Shown here: in pieces, positions 48,274 to 57,605 of the stretch
How positions within the stretch are numbered: the stretch's first letter is position 1
How the letters are laid out: the number at the start of each line of letters is the position of its first letter
Assembly (NCBI RefSeq): GCF_964063325.1
Contig: NZ_OZ061315.1
Coordinates: 3,968,001-4,032,000, forward strand
DNA length: 64,000 nt
Source of the DNA: Hafnia alvei
Lineage (GTDB): Bacteria; Pseudomonadota; Gammaproteobacteria; Enterobacterales; Enterobacteriaceae
Reading direction: 5' to 3'
Made by a program: the position numbers and the translations under genes
Notes under the pieces: model-generated
The model's database searches: none
What the model was told of the DNA's origin: nothing
The model's input: only the letters and a program-made list of their open reading frames with translations

Positions 48274-48693
48274 ATGCGTGCATTACCTTTATGCTTGCTC
48301 GCTGCCACTTTGGCTTTGTCCGGTTGTTCTTTACTGCACTCGAAATCAGAAAATACAACGCCCGTTCAACCGGCAAAAGCACAGGTAAGCACAACAAAAA
48401 CCACCAAGCCGACCCAGCCGAAACCGCGTCCGGTAAAAGTGTATGACAATGCCGAAGACTTGGTGGGCAAACCTTTCCGTGATTTAGGTGAAGTGGCAGG
48501 CAGTGTTTGCCAAGCAACAGAGCAAGATTCGCCACCGAATCTGGCTACGGCGCGCAAGCGTATGCAGATTAAAGCTTCAACCATGAAAGCAAATGCGGTG
48601 TTACTACATCAATGCCAAGTGGTCACCGATGTGCAAGGTTGCTACCAACAAGCGGTGTGTAAAGGTTCTGCGCTAAACGTTTCCAAGCAATGA
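48274..48693 (+). CDS. rcsF: Rcs stress sensor lipoprotein RcsF
   Basis: 139 residues. Lipobox ALSGC gives lipidation at Cys18. A Pro/Lys/Thr-rich linker (~30-60) precedes the folded domain with four cysteines (VCQATE, HQCQVV, QGCYQQ, AVCKG), the disulfide pairs of the family. It is an outer-membrane sensor that signals envelope damage through IgaA to the Rcs phosphorelay. Overlaps trmO by 4 bp. Confidence 0.95.
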   Translation: MRALPLCLLAATLALSGCSLLHSKSENTTPVQPAKAQVSTTKTTKPTQPKPRPVKVYDNAEDLVGKPFRDLGEVAGSVCQATEQDSPPNLATARKRMQIKASTMKANAVLLHQCQVVTDVQGCYQQAVCKGSALNVSKQ

Positions 48694-49397
48694 GTCAGTT
48701 TACCTTCGATACGATCGGGATTATTCGCTCTCCTTATAAAGAGAAATTTGCCATCCCTAGACAGCCTGGGCTCATTGAGGACGGAGGCGGCGAGCTGGAG
48801 CTTGTTGCACCTTACAACCAGCCCGAAGCGGTACGTGGCCTCGAAGAGTTTAGCCATTTGTGGATCGTTTTTGTCTTTCATCAAACGATGGAAGGTGGAT
48901 GGCGCCCCACGGTTCGCCCGCCACGCTTAGGGGGAAATGCACGCATGGGCGTTTTCGCCACACGTTCCACGTTTCGCCCTAATCCAATTGGCATGTCGTT
49001 AGTTGAGCTAAAATCTATCGATACCAAAGGCGGCAAAGTGATATTGACGCTGGGCAGCCTCGACTTGGTCGACGGCACGCCAATCATCGATATCAAGCCT
49101 TACCTGCCTTTTGCTGAAAGCCAGCCTCAGGCTCGCGGTGGTTTCGCTCAAGACGCACCTCAAGCAGATATGCCCGTTAGTTTCTCGGACATTGCTCAGC
49201 AGCAAATTCAACAACACCAGCAGCGCTATCCTCATCTGCAGCGATTTATCCAACAGGTGCTGGCGCAGGATCCTCGTCCGGCCTACCGCAAAGGAGAGCG
49301 CGAAGATCGCATTTATGCCGTGCATCTGCTCGATTTTAACGTGCGTTGGCAGGTGAAAAATGGCATAACCGAAGTGATCGACCTGAATTCAGTCTAG
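48690..49397 (+). CDS. trmO: tRNA (N6-threonylcarbamoyladenosine37-N6)-methyltransferase TrmO
   Basis: 235 residues, TsaA/YaeB family. N-terminal beta-barrel SAM-binding region with FDTIGIIRSPYKEKFAIPRQPG, FHQTMEGGWRPTVRPPRLGGN and FATRSTFRPNPIGMSLVEL; the C-terminal domain carries DPRPAYRKGEREDRIYAVHLLDF. It methylates t6A37 of tRNA-Thr. The ATG overlaps the rcsF stop (ATGA), so translation is coupled. Confidence 0.94.
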   Translation: MSQFTFDTIGIIRSPYKEKFAIPRQPGLIEDGGGELELVAPYNQPEAVRGLEEFSHLWIVFVFHQTMEGGWRPTVRPPRLGGNARMGVFATRSTFRPNPIGMSLVELKSIDTKGGKVILTLGSLDLVDGTPIIDIKPYLPFAESQPQARGGFAQDAPQADMPVSFSDIAQQQIQQHQQRYPHLQRFIQQVLAQDPRPAYRKGEREDRIYAVHLLDFNVRWQVKNGITEVIDLNSV

Positions 49398-49516
49398 AAT
49401 TTCATGCCCTTCTCTTTTGACAACTCGCCGTCGCTGGTAAACTAAGCCACTTTTCTTTATTTTGGCCGCCTTTCCCGACGGTCTGATACATATTGCGTTC
49501 TAACGGAACAATACAC

Positions 49517-51235
49517 ATGCGTACAAGCCAATATCTGCTCTCCACTCTGAAGGAGACTCCAGCCGACGCCGAAGTTATCAGTCACCAACTGATGCTACGT
49601 GCCGGTATGATCCGCAAACTGGCCTCAGGTCTTTATACCTGGATGCCTACCGGTTTGCGTGTTCTGAAAAAAGTTGAAAACATCGTCCGTGAAGAGATGA
49701 ACAACGCCGGCGCAATCGAAGTGTCCATGCCCGTAGTTCAGCCTGCGGATCTGTGGCAGGAAAGCGGTCGTTGGGAACAGTATGGCCCTGAGCTGCTGCG
49801 CTTCGTCGATCGCGGCGAACGTCCATTTGTATTGGGTCCAACCCACGAAGAAGTTATCACCGATATGGTGCGCAATGAGATCAGCTCTTATAAGCAGCTG
49901 CCACTGAACTTCTTCCAGATTCAAACCAAATTCCGTGATGAAGTTCGCCCACGTTTTGGCGTCATGCGTTCGCGTGAATTCCTGATGAAAGATGCTTATT
50001 CTTTCCATACCTCTCAGGAATCATTGCAAGAAACCTACGACAAGATGTTTGCTGCGTATAACAAAATCTTTAGCCGTATGGATTTGGATTTCCGTCCAGT
50101 TCAAGCGGATACCGGCTCTATTGGCGGTAGCGCTTCCCACGAATTCCAAGTGTTGGCACAAAGCGGTGAAGATGATGTCATCTTCTCCAATGAATCTGAC
50201 TATGCGGCAAACATCGAATTGGCTGAAGCCGTGGCACCTAAAGGTGAACGCGCTGCGCCAACGGAAGAGCTGCGTATCATTGATACACCAAACGCCAAAA
50301 CCATCGCTGAATTAACCGAGCAGTTTAATCTGCCGGTTGAAAAAACCGTTAAAACTCTGCTGGTTCATGCCACCAAAGAGAGCGGTCATGCGTTAGTTGC
50401 TCTTCTGGTTCGTGGCGATCACGAACTGAACGAAGTAAAAGCTGAAAAACTGGAAATGGTTGCCAGCCCACTGACGTTTGCAACCGAAGCTGAAATTCGT
50501 GCGGTTGTTAACGCGGGCCCAGGTTCTTTAGGCCCAATCAATATGACTGTGCCAGTAGTGGTTGATCGCACCGTTGCCATGATGAGTGATTTCGGCGCAG
50601 GCGCAAACATTGACGGTAAACATTACTTTGGCATCAACTGGGAGCGCGATCTGCCGTTGCCACAGGTTGCGGATATCCGTAACGTGGTTGCAGGCGATCC
50701 AAGCCCAGATGGCAAAGGCACCTTGCTGATCAAACGCGGTATCGAAGTTGGCCATATCTTCCAGCTCGGCACTAAATATACCGAAGCCTTGAAAGCCACT
50801 GTCCAAGGTGAAGATGGCCGTAACCAGTTAATGACAATGGGCTGCTACGGAATTGGGGTAACACGCGTTGTTGCCGCCGCTATCGAGCAGAATCATGACG
50901 ACCGTGGCATTATCTGGCCAGACGCTATTGCACCGTTCCAAGTCGCTATTCTGCCAATGAATATGCATAAATCTTTCCGCGTGAAAGATCTGGCGGAATC
51001 TCTGTACGATAGCCTGCGCGCTAAAGGTATCGACGTGATTATGGATGACCGCAAAGAGCGTCCAGGCGTGATGTTTGCCGATATGGAGCTAATTGGTGTA
51101 CCGCATACCATCGTTATCGGTGACCGTAATCTCGACAGCGATGAAATTGAATATAAGCATCGCCGCAGCGGCGACAAACAAATGATTAAAACCGGTGAAA
51201 TCGAAGATTTCTTACTGGCTCGAATCAAACGCTAG
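49517..51235 (+). CDS. proS: Prolyl-tRNA synthetase ProS
   Basis: 572 residues, the same as E. coli ProRS. Class II synthetase with motif 1 (VEVSMPVVQPADLWQESGRW), motif 2 (FRDEVRPRFGVMRSREFLMKDAYSFH) and motif 3 (MGCYGIGVTRVVAAAIEQNHD). An editing (INS) domain sits between motifs 2 and 3 (~residues 224-407). Start at 49517 matches MRTSQYLLSTLKETPADAE. Confidence 0.98.
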   Translation: MRTSQYLLSTLKETPADAEVISHQLMLRAGMIRKLASGLYTWMPTGLRVLKKVENIVREEMNNAGAIEVSMPVVQPADLWQESGRWEQYGPELLRFVDRGERPFVLGPTHEEVITDMVRNEISSYKQLPLNFFQIQTKFRDEVRPRFGVMRSREFLMKDAYSFHTSQESLQETYDKMFAAYNKIFSRMDLDFRPVQADTGSIGGSASHEFQVLAQSGEDDVIFSNESDYAANIELAEAVAPKGERAAPTEELRIIDTPNAKTIAELTEQFNLPVEKTVKTLLVHATKESGHALVALLVRGDHELNEVKAEKLEMVASPLTFATEAEIRAVVNAGPGSLGPINMTVPVVVDRTVAMMSDFGAGANIDGKHYFGINWERDLPLPQVADIRNVVAGDPSPDGKGTLLIKRGIEVGHIFQLGTKYTEALKATVQGEDGRNQLMTMGCYGIGVTRVVAAAIEQNHDDRGIIWPDAIAPFQVAILPMNMHKSFRVKDLAESLYDSLRAKGIDVIMDDRKERPGVMFADMELIGVPHTIVIGDRNLDSDEIEYKHRRSGDKQMIKTGEIEDFLLARIKR

Positions 51236-51254
51236 GGTCGTTTGTTAGAGAATG

Positions 51255-51284
51255 AAAAAGGCCGACAGCAATGTCGGCCTTTTT
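51255..51284. terminator. Bidirectional terminator between proS and creA
   Basis: Stem AAAAAGGCCGACA/TGTCGGCCTTTTT with loop GCAA, between convergent genes. Confidence 0.92.
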
Positions 51285-51308
51285 GTTACTAAATGATTCA
51301 ACGTTAAA

Positions 51309-51818
51309 TCACTGTGCCGCAGCGGCAGCTGGAACGCTTGTCTCGGCAGTAGCCCAAGGCATGATAGGCACTGCGCTGATGGCGTTCTTCGGAGAACCAT
51401 CCACAACTTTGTCGGAATACGTCAGATAGACTAAAGCGTTGCGAGCAGGATCGTAAAAACGGACCACCTGTAGTTTTTTAAACACCAATGAAGTGCGTTT
51501 ACGGAAAACAACTTCTCCATCAGATTTCTTATTCTTGATCTTTTCGCTTATTGCGATTGGCCCTACTTGCTGGCAAGAGATCGCGGCATCAGCAGTATCT
51601 TCTGCTAATCCCAAGCCACCTTTAATGCCGCCCGTTTTAGCTCGGCTGATGTAGCAGGTCACATTTTTAATGTCTGGATCGTCAAATGCCTCAACCACAA
51701 TTTTATGGTCAGGCCCCAGAATTTTAAACACTGTATCAACTGAACCGATCTGTTCTGCGTGAGCGGCAGAAAGCATCGCAGTCATTGTGAAACATAACCC
51801 TACAAAAAATTTGTTCAC
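51309..51818 (-). CDS. creA: CreA family periplasmic protein
   Basis: 169 residues. Cleavable signal peptide (MNKFFVGLCFTMTAMLSAAHA). The mature part matches CreA: IGSVDTVFKILGPDHKIVVEAFDDPDIKNVTCYISRAKTGGIKGGLGLAEDTADAAISC. Function unknown in the family. In E. coli it heads creABCD; here the next gene on its 3' side is proS and creBCD are absent. Confidence 0.92.
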   Translation of the reverse strand: MNKFFVGLCFTMTAMLSAAHAEQIGSVDTVFKILGPDHKIVVEAFDDPDIKNVTCYISRAKTGGIKGGLGLAEDTADAAISCQQVGPIAISEKIKNKKSDGEVVFRKRTSLVFKKLQVVRFYDPARNALVYLTYSDKVVDGSPKNAISAVPIMPWATAETSVPAAAAAQ

Positions 51819-52029
51819 CTAAGTACCTCGGATAATTATAATCACGCCAGTTATTAATAAAACAAACGCAATTACATACTATATAAAAGATCTAAATCTT
51901 ACAGCACGGCTCACACCTGCATAGCACTCTTTGCGCTGAAAAAACCTTAATATAAGTTTAAGGCGCAAAAAATTGCTATTATGCCGTTTAGTTGCTGTAT
52001 ACGATCATTACTGCTTTTGAGGATGCTAT

Positions 52030-52908
52030 ATGGATCAGGCCAGTATTATTCGTGACCTGTTAAGCTGGTTGGAAGGACACCTAGACCAACCACTATCGCT
52101 CGATAACGTCGCAGCCAAAGCGGGATATTCTAAATGGCACCTGCAACGAATGTTCAAAGAAGTCACTGGTCAAGCCATTGGGGCCTATATACGCGCACGC
52201 CGTTTATCTAAGGCCGCCGTGGCACTGCGATTGACCAGTCGCCCAATTTTAGATATCGCACTGCAATACCGTTTTGACTCGCAACAGACTTTCACTCGCG
52301 CCTTTAAGAAGCAGTTTAATCAAACTCCTGCGCTTTATCGCCGTGCGGAAGATTGGCATGCTTACGGAATGTGCCCACCGATTCGTCTCGGTCTAAGCAA
52401 TTTGATTCAACCTGAGTTTATAACATTGCCAAGCATATCATTAGTCGGCATCACACAATGTTATACCTGTACGTTGGAGCAAATTAGTAAAGTCCGTACC
52501 GAACTGCGTAGCCAGTTCTGGCACGATTTCCTGCACGATGTGAAAAACATCCCGCCGGTTCTATATGGCTTACACCACTCTCGCCCAAGTTTGGATAAAG
52601 ACGACGAGCAAGAAGTGTTGTATACCACTGCGCTGGAGATTGAGCATTTACCGCTTGATGTCACTAAAGAAGTGCAGTCTATAACTCTTCTCGGCGGTGA
52701 ATATGCCCAGTTTTGCTATAACGGCCCGGCAGAAGGATTTCAAGAATTTATCTTGAACCTTTACGGAACCACATTGCCAACGCTAAATTTGGTGCGTCGT
52801 AAAGGTTACGATATCGAGCGATTCCATCCACAAACGGATTCCTCGCAGCGACCACCTAAACATATCTGCTGCGAGTATCTGATTCCGACCCGTCGCGAAG
52901 AAGGTTAA
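52030..52908 (+). CDS. rob: AraC/XylS-family regulator Rob
   Basis: 292 residues. An N-terminal AraC-type DNA-binding domain with two helix-turn-helix motifs (LDNVAAKAGYSKWHLQRMFKEVTG; ILDIALQYRFDSQQTFTRAFKKQF), followed by a GyrI-like effector domain (~120-285). Activates the marA/soxS/rob regulon for stress and drug tolerance. Its 3' end overlaps the convergent gpmB by 4 bp. Confidence 0.95.
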   Translation: MDQASIIRDLLSWLEGHLDQPLSLDNVAAKAGYSKWHLQRMFKEVTGQAIGAYIRARRLSKAAVALRLTSRPILDIALQYRFDSQQTFTRAFKKQFNQTPALYRRAEDWHAYGMCPPIRLGLSNLIQPEFITLPSISLVGITQCYTCTLEQISKVRTELRSQFWHDFLHDVKNIPPVLYGLHHSRPSLDKDDEQEVLYTTALEIEHLPLDVTKEVQSITLLGGEYAQFCYNGPAEGFQEFILNLYGTTLPTLNLVRRKGYDIERFHPQTDSSQRPPKHICCEYLIPTRREEG

Positions 52909-53552
52909 CGCTGGATCTCATCAAGTGCAGGTCTATCCAGATGATGGATATCACCTGCACTTTCAACGACCCATCCCGGCGCCAGCCAAGGACTTTGCTG
53001 ATAGTCTACCCGCGATAACGAACAGTTGCGCAGGCGCAAACGTCGCTCGGCGTGTGGTGGTAATCCTAAGATAGTCCCTAACAGCGCCCCCAAGGCAATC
53101 CCATGACTCACCAACGCGGGCTGACTTCCCTCAGGTAAATCTAGGCAGCTATTCAGGGCAGCGCGCATGCGTGTGGCCAGTTCTGCCATACTTTCCCCGT
53201 CTGGGATACGTGCATTTGGCGTACCATCAACCATCTGCTTACGCCACTTCTCTTCCTCAGGGGAAAGGGAATCAAGCAAACGCTCTTCTAATACGCCCAT
53301 ATGCAGTTCGCGCAGGCGCGGATCGAGGATAAGCTCACATCCACAGGCATCAGCGATGGCCTGCCCTGTTTGGCGAGTCCGTCCCAGATCGCTGGCAATA
53401 ACATGCGTGATCCCCATCTGGCTCAAACGCGCCGCTACCTGATGCGCTTGAAGTTCTCCTAACTCGGTCAATGGACTGTTGGATTGTCCCTGAATCCGGC
53501 GTTCTGCGTTCCACTCGGTTTCACCGTGGCGAATAAGATATACCTGTGTCAT
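52905..53552 (-). CDS. gpmB: Phosphoglycerate mutase-like phosphatase GpmB (YtjC)
   Basis: 215 residues, histidine phosphatase family: LIRHGETEWNAERRIQGQSNSPLTELG has the catalytic RHG, with a second His in ALVSHGIALGALLGTILG. Named for phosphoglycerate mutase but probably a broad phosphatase. Convergent with rob and divergent from yjjX, 52 bp apart. Confidence 0.93.
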   Translation of the reverse strand: MTQVYLIRHGETEWNAERRIQGQSNSPLTELGELQAHQVAARLSQMGITHVIASDLGRTRQTGQAIADACGCELILDPRLRELHMGVLEERLLDSLSPEEEKWRKQMVDGTPNARIPDGESMAELATRMRAALNSCLDLPEGSQPALVSHGIALGALLGTILGLPPHAERRLRLRNCSLSRVDYQQSPWLAPGWVVESAGDIHHLDRPALDEIQR

Positions 53553-53604
53553 GTACTTTTTCCGTATACTGCGAGAAATGCGCTAATAGGAAGCTGGAAA
53601 TAAT

Positions 53605-54138
53605 ATGTACCATGTTGTCGCAGCAACTACCAACCCCGCAAAAATTAAGGCTATTTCTCTGGCGTTCGATGATGTTTTTGGTCATGACCAGTATCGCATT
53701 GAAGGCATTGAAGTTAATAGCGGAGTACCCGAACAACCCATTGGAAATCACGAAACGCGAACCGGCTCACGCCACAGAGTGATGTGTGCACGCCAAGTTT
53801 GCCCTGAAGCTGATTTTTGGGTCGGTGTCGAAGCAGGTATTGAAGAGAATATGACTTTCGCATGGATGACGATTGAGAACCATCATATGCGTGGAGAATC
53901 TCGCTCAGCGAGCCTGATGCTGCCGGAATCTATCCTGCAAGGTATCGCAGAAGGCAAAGCCTTAGGCAGCGAAATGAAGGCAATCACAGGCACAAATGAT
54001 ATCGGCCGTCGCGAAGGCGCTATCGGTGTTTTTACCAACGGCGTACTGACACGCACCAGTGTTTATCACCAAGCGTTAGTTTTAGCTCTGGTCCCTTTTC
54101 ATAATGAAATCTTCCAGAAGCGTGCAGAAACAAAATAG
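53605..54138 (+). CDS. yjjX: Inosine/xanthosine triphosphatase YjjX
   Basis: 177 residues. Starts MYHVVAATTNPAKIKAISLAFDDVFG; FWVGVEAGIEE and TGTNDIGRREGAIGVFTNG are the family blocks. Hydrolyses non-canonical purine triphosphates to keep the pool clean. Convergent with trpR. Confidence 0.93.
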   Translation: MYHVVAATTNPAKIKAISLAFDDVFGHDQYRIEGIEVNSGVPEQPIGNHETRTGSRHRVMCARQVCPEADFWVGVEAGIEENMTFAWMTIENHHMRGESRSASLMLPESILQGIAEGKALGSEMKAITGTNDIGRREGAIGVFTNGVLTRTSVYHQALVLALVPFHNEIFQKRAETK

Positions 54139-54172
54139 CGATACACCTAGCTATATGCTCTAGCGGTCTGAC

Positions 54173-54196
54173 GATGGCTCCCAAACGAGCCATCGC
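54173..54196. terminator. Hairpin between yjjX and trpR
   Basis: Perfect 9-bp stem CGATGGCTC/GAGCCATCG without strong T runs; probably a shared weak terminator. Confidence 0.55.
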
Positions 54197-54219
54197 ATAG
54201 TCATTCGTTTAACACCGTA

Positions 54220-54546
54220 TTATTTATCTGTCAGTAACTGCTGTTCTAGCCATTGTTTCAGGTCTGCGGGTGCCGTTTTCAAACTATTCGATCCGCGAGT
54301 GATGGTTGCAATGCCTGCGCCTAACTGACTTTTCAGCTCACGCTGGCTGATCTCGCCTTTCATCAACTCTTCGATAATTCGCACCCGCGTCGCCAGCGCT
54401 GTTCTTTCATCCGGCGTCAAAAAAAGCTGTAGCATTGGGCCTTGCAAATCTTCGGCAAACGCCTGCCGTAGCAATTCAACAAAGCGTTGCCAGTCATCAT
54501 TCTCTTGTGCGCTGAGCGCGGGATCATTCAGGGATCGCGTTGTCAT
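54220..54546 (-). CDS. trpR: Trp operon repressor TrpR
   Basis: 108 residues from MTTRSLNDPALSAQENDDW, the same length as E. coli TrpR. The helix-turn-helix QRELKSQLGAGIATITRGSNSLK and VRIIEELMKGEMS-type helix are clear; it binds L-tryptophan and represses tryptophan genes. An upstream in-frame ATG at 54582 lies inside the operator at 54575-54592, so the start at 54546 is preferred. Confidence 0.95.
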   Translation of the reverse strand: MTTRSLNDPALSAQENDDWQRFVELLRQAFAEDLQGPMLQLFLTPDERTALATRVRIIEELMKGEISQRELKSQLGAGIATITRGSNSLKTAPADLKQWLEQQLLTDK

Positions 54547-54574
54547 GATTAGCTGCCATACTCTTGGTGAGAAA

Positions 54575-54592
54575 ATACTCATTAACTAGTAC
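54575..54592 (-). promoter_or_regulatory. TrpR operator and promoter of trpR
   Basis: ATACTCATTAACTAGTAC matches the palindromic trp operator (GTACTAGTTAACTAGTAC) at 15 of 18 positions, one half perfect. On the minus strand -35 TTGACT (54617-54622) and -10 TATGCT (54596-54601) lie just upstream with a 15-bp spacer, so the operator covers the start of transcription. Autorepression is expected. Confidence 0.8.
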
Positions 54593-54640
54593 GGCAGCAT
54601 ACCATAAACTTGGCGCAGTCAAAGATATCCAGAACAGAAA

Positions 54641-56569
54641 TCAGTAACGGCGCTCCCATTCTGCATCGGTCAGGATCTTGGTTGGACGCTTCATGAAGTA
54701 ACGATAGTAAGCATCATAAGCCAAAACGTTCTTCACATAGCCACGGGTTTCAGAGAACGGAATGCTCTCGATAAAGGCGACTGCATCAACGCGGCCACCC
54801 GTATTTCCGAGCCACGTAGTGACTCGAGATGGCCCCGCGTTATAAGCTGCGCTCGATAAAATACGGTTACGCCCCAAACTCTGATACACATATTCCAGAT
54901 AGCTGGTGCCGATCTGAATGTTGGTAATAGGATCGAGCAGTTGGCTGCTGTTGACGTAGTTGCTCAAATTAAACATTTGCGCCGTGTGTTCAGCCGTTTT
55001 AGGCATCACCTGCATTAGTCCGCTAGCTCCTACTGGAGATTGGGCTTTCGGATTCCAAGCACTTTCTTGACGTGCGATGGCCATCGCATAGGACTGAGAA
55101 ATGCCTTTATCTTCTGTTGCTTGACGGAACTGCTGCGGCCACGCCATTGGGAAGCGTTCTTCTAAATGATCCCACAGCTTCGCGGTGATCGTCGCCTGAA
55201 CACTGAGATCGGCCCAATTTTGCTCAAATGCATAACGCGCTAAGGCCGCCTGATCCGGTTTAGATTTACTGCTAATGAGAGAAACCCATTCGCTCCGCGC
55301 AGTGTTATCCATATTCCAATACATCAGTTCACGGATACGATCGATCGCAGGATCGTTGGTAAGCTTGGAAGATGGCTTATCCGCAACCTCCACCTGCAAT
55401 GGATATGTAATACCCAGTTTTTGAGCCGCCACCATCGGATAGAATCCGCGCTGCTGAGTCAACGAACGAAGAATGCTTTCACCTTCGCTGCGTTTGCCGT
55501 CCTCAATCATGACGCTCGCATTCCAGTAGCGCCATTCGTCTTTATTACGCACTTCTTGCGGCAATAAAGCCAACCATGTGCGGATTTCCTGCTTATTACC
55601 GTTTCCTAAAGCTAACCGCACACGGCGTTCAATCAGTGAAGCGCTATTACTATTTTTAATCACATTATCTCGCCACCGAATATCATCGGTGGTGGCGTCA
55701 CTGCCCATCAAGCGCCACGCAATACTATCTTCCATGGCCTGACGCTGTTTATCGCCAATTTTTTGCAGTCGCACCAACGTTGGTAGCATCGCACGTGCTT
55801 CATCAGCGTTCTGACGCGCCAAGCTGGAGAATGCGATTTCAGTTGCGTCGCGGGTAAAATCGGTTGGCCCCACGCTACGCGCAAATGCCTCGACATTGCG
55901 AGGATCGGCCTGAAGGCTGGCAAGTGCGTCACCCATGGTTTGATAATCAGGCGGAAGCTGCTTGGCTAGGAAGCTCACCAGCCCGTTATTGCCTTTTTTC
56001 AGAGCCAACCGCATGCGCTCAAGCACGGTCAGCGGCGTCTGATCGCCAGATGCTTTCCACGCCTCAAACAGCTTGTCACAGTTGGTGGGCAGTGATTGGC
56101 CGCTTAGCCAGATATCACGAGCGCCATCCCATGCAATTTGCTGATGGCCCGTTGCGTACTGGGCGTAGTAATAATTACAGCGAGCCGCAATAGGTTTGGG
56201 AGGCTGAGGGCTAAACACCAACAATCCTGTCCAATCCTGACGACGAGAAAGCTCATTCACATAACGAGAAGGCAATGATTTAGCGGGAGGCAAGGTCGGA
56301 TTGCGAGCAATAAAATCTTTAATCTCAATCGTTGTAGCCTGACCGAGATCCTGAGTCAGCTGGCGGTATTCTAGATAAGGATAAAGCGGATAATCGCGCA
56401 GCGTTGGCATCAGCTGATTGACCGTCATCATCTGATTGCTATCCCATGCCTGCTTTACCTGTAAATAACGCTGACGCTGAGCATCCAAAGAGTCAGCAAA
56501 ACTGCTCCCGGACACAGCGACTAAACATAAACCTATACCCCAAGCACGCCAATTGTCCGCCATGACCAT
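54641..56569 (-). CDS. slt: Soluble lytic murein transglycosylase Slt
   Basis: 642 residues from MVMADNWRAWGIGLCLVAVSGSSFADSL, which contains a signal peptide. A long alpha-superhelical U/L domain (~30-450) precedes the lysozyme-like catalytic domain (~475-642) with the catalytic Glu in AMAIARQESAWNPKAQSPVGASGLMQVMP and SSAAYNAGPSRVTTWLG. It cleaves peptidoglycan to 1,6-anhydromuropeptides. The frame is open to 56731, but the ribosome site AGGAAA and signal peptide support 56569. Confidence 0.94.
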   Translation of the reverse strand: MVMADNWRAWGIGLCLVAVSGSSFADSLDAQRQRYLQVKQAWDSNQMMTVNQLMPTLRDYPLYPYLEYRQLTQDLGQATTIEIKDFIARNPTLPPAKSLPSRYVNELSRRQDWTGLLVFSPQPPKPIAARCNYYYAQYATGHQQIAWDGARDIWLSGQSLPTNCDKLFEAWKASGDQTPLTVLERMRLALKKGNNGLVSFLAKQLPPDYQTMGDALASLQADPRNVEAFARSVGPTDFTRDATEIAFSSLARQNADEARAMLPTLVRLQKIGDKQRQAMEDSIAWRLMGSDATTDDIRWRDNVIKNSNSASLIERRVRLALGNGNKQEIRTWLALLPQEVRNKDEWRYWNASVMIEDGKRSEGESILRSLTQQRGFYPMVAAQKLGITYPLQVEVADKPSSKLTNDPAIDRIRELMYWNMDNTARSEWVSLISSKSKPDQAALARYAFEQNWADLSVQATITAKLWDHLEERFPMAWPQQFRQATEDKGISQSYAMAIARQESAWNPKAQSPVGASGLMQVMPKTAEHTAQMFNLSNYVNSSQLLDPITNIQIGTSYLEYVYQSLGRNRILSSAAYNAGPSRVTTWLGNTGGRVDAVAFIESIPFSETRGYVKNVLAYDAYYRYFMKRPTKILTDAEWERRY

Positions 56570-56733
56570 CTCATCTTTCCTCGCTTTAAACCGATACCAC
56601 TCATAGACAGCGATTTTAGCAGAGCATTCCGTTAGCCCCTGCCTTTCTTCACAACTTTTACGTTTAGGTTGCCTAGCCACTAACATAAACAACCGAGGAT
56701 GGAAAACAAAGGGATAGTGAATTTTGGGCATAA

Positions 56734-56758
56734 AAAAACCCGCTCAAGGCGGGTTTTT
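56734..56758 (-). terminator. Terminator of the cold-shock gene
   Basis: Perfect stem AAAAACCCGC/GCGGGTTTTT with loop TCAAG; T run on the minus strand continues past it. It isolates csp from slt downstream. Confidence 0.9.
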
Positions 56759-56829
56759 CTTTTCAGTATTCTTTAACTGCTCAGGTCTATGCCGTCATCG
56801 CTATCGTAAACAATACTAAACTATAGAGA

Positions 56830-57042
56830 TTACAGCGCTACTACGTTAGCTGCTGCTGGGCCTTTAGCGCCATTCTCGATAGTGAACTCAACGGTCTGAC
56901 CTTCGTCCAGAGATTTGTAGCTATCGCTCTGGATTGCAGAGAAATGTACGAATACATCTTTGCTGCCATCAGCTGGAGAGATGAAGCCGAAACCTTTATC
57001 AGCGTTGAACCATTTTACTAAACCAGTCATTTTGTTAGACAT
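56830..57042 (-). CDS. CspA-family cold-shock protein
   Basis: 70 residues, one OB-fold cold-shock domain. RNP1 KGFGFISP and RNP2 VFVHFSA are intact; the protein begins MSNKMTGLVKWFNADKG, most like CspC/CspE/CspB. A single-strand RNA and DNA chaperone. The start has AAGGAAG 6 nt upstream. The paralogue cannot be fixed, so no symbol is given. It lies between slt and ettA, where E. coli has no csp gene. Confidence 0.93.
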   Translation of the reverse strand: MSNKMTGLVKWFNADKGFGFISPADGSKDVFVHFSAIQSDSYKSLDEGQTVEFTIENGAKGPAAANVVAL

Positions 57043-57605
57043 TAGATACTTCCTTTCAATTTTTTAAGCCACATTATTGCAGCGAACGAGGTTCGTCGTC
57101 AGAGCTAGCTTATGGGGTGCACTTAGGAGGAGACTCACGGAAGAAGAGGTATCTAAGGATAACGCTTGAACTGAGGACTGCTTTACTAAAACTGCTTTCA
57201 CATAAGGTCTGTGTTCCAAACCGATGACGCTATTTACTCATGCCTTAGGTTTATAAGCAACACCTATTTTTGAATCTTCTTGAATAAACCGTAGTAATTT
57301 TGGGGAGAAACCAACGCGGACGCGGTCTACAGGAAAGAAAATTCTTAACTCAATATTTATCCGAACGGTGAAATAAGCACCCAATGCCCTATATTTGCAT
57401 AGTTCAACCTACAAAATTTACGCGTTAAACGCCCCTGTCATGCGACGATGGCTGGGATAAAAATCGAAAACGGGCTAAACTCCGCCTTCATAAAATGCCC
57501 TGTCGCGCCAATGACAGAACGTCATTTAAATGCTTATGCCCCGCCTCTGTCCCATGAATCCGTGAGACTGAGGTAAAACCCTTATAAATCAAGGAGTATA
57601 TAGCC
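57043..57605. other. Divergent intergenic region, csp / ettA
   Basis: 563 bp with no supported gene. The csp side could hold a long 5' leader as in cspA-type genes, but I do not find a convincing cold box. A TAAAAT -10-like box near 57490 could serve ettA; its ribosome site AAGGAG is 10 bp before the GTG. No repeats seen. Confidence 0.5.
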
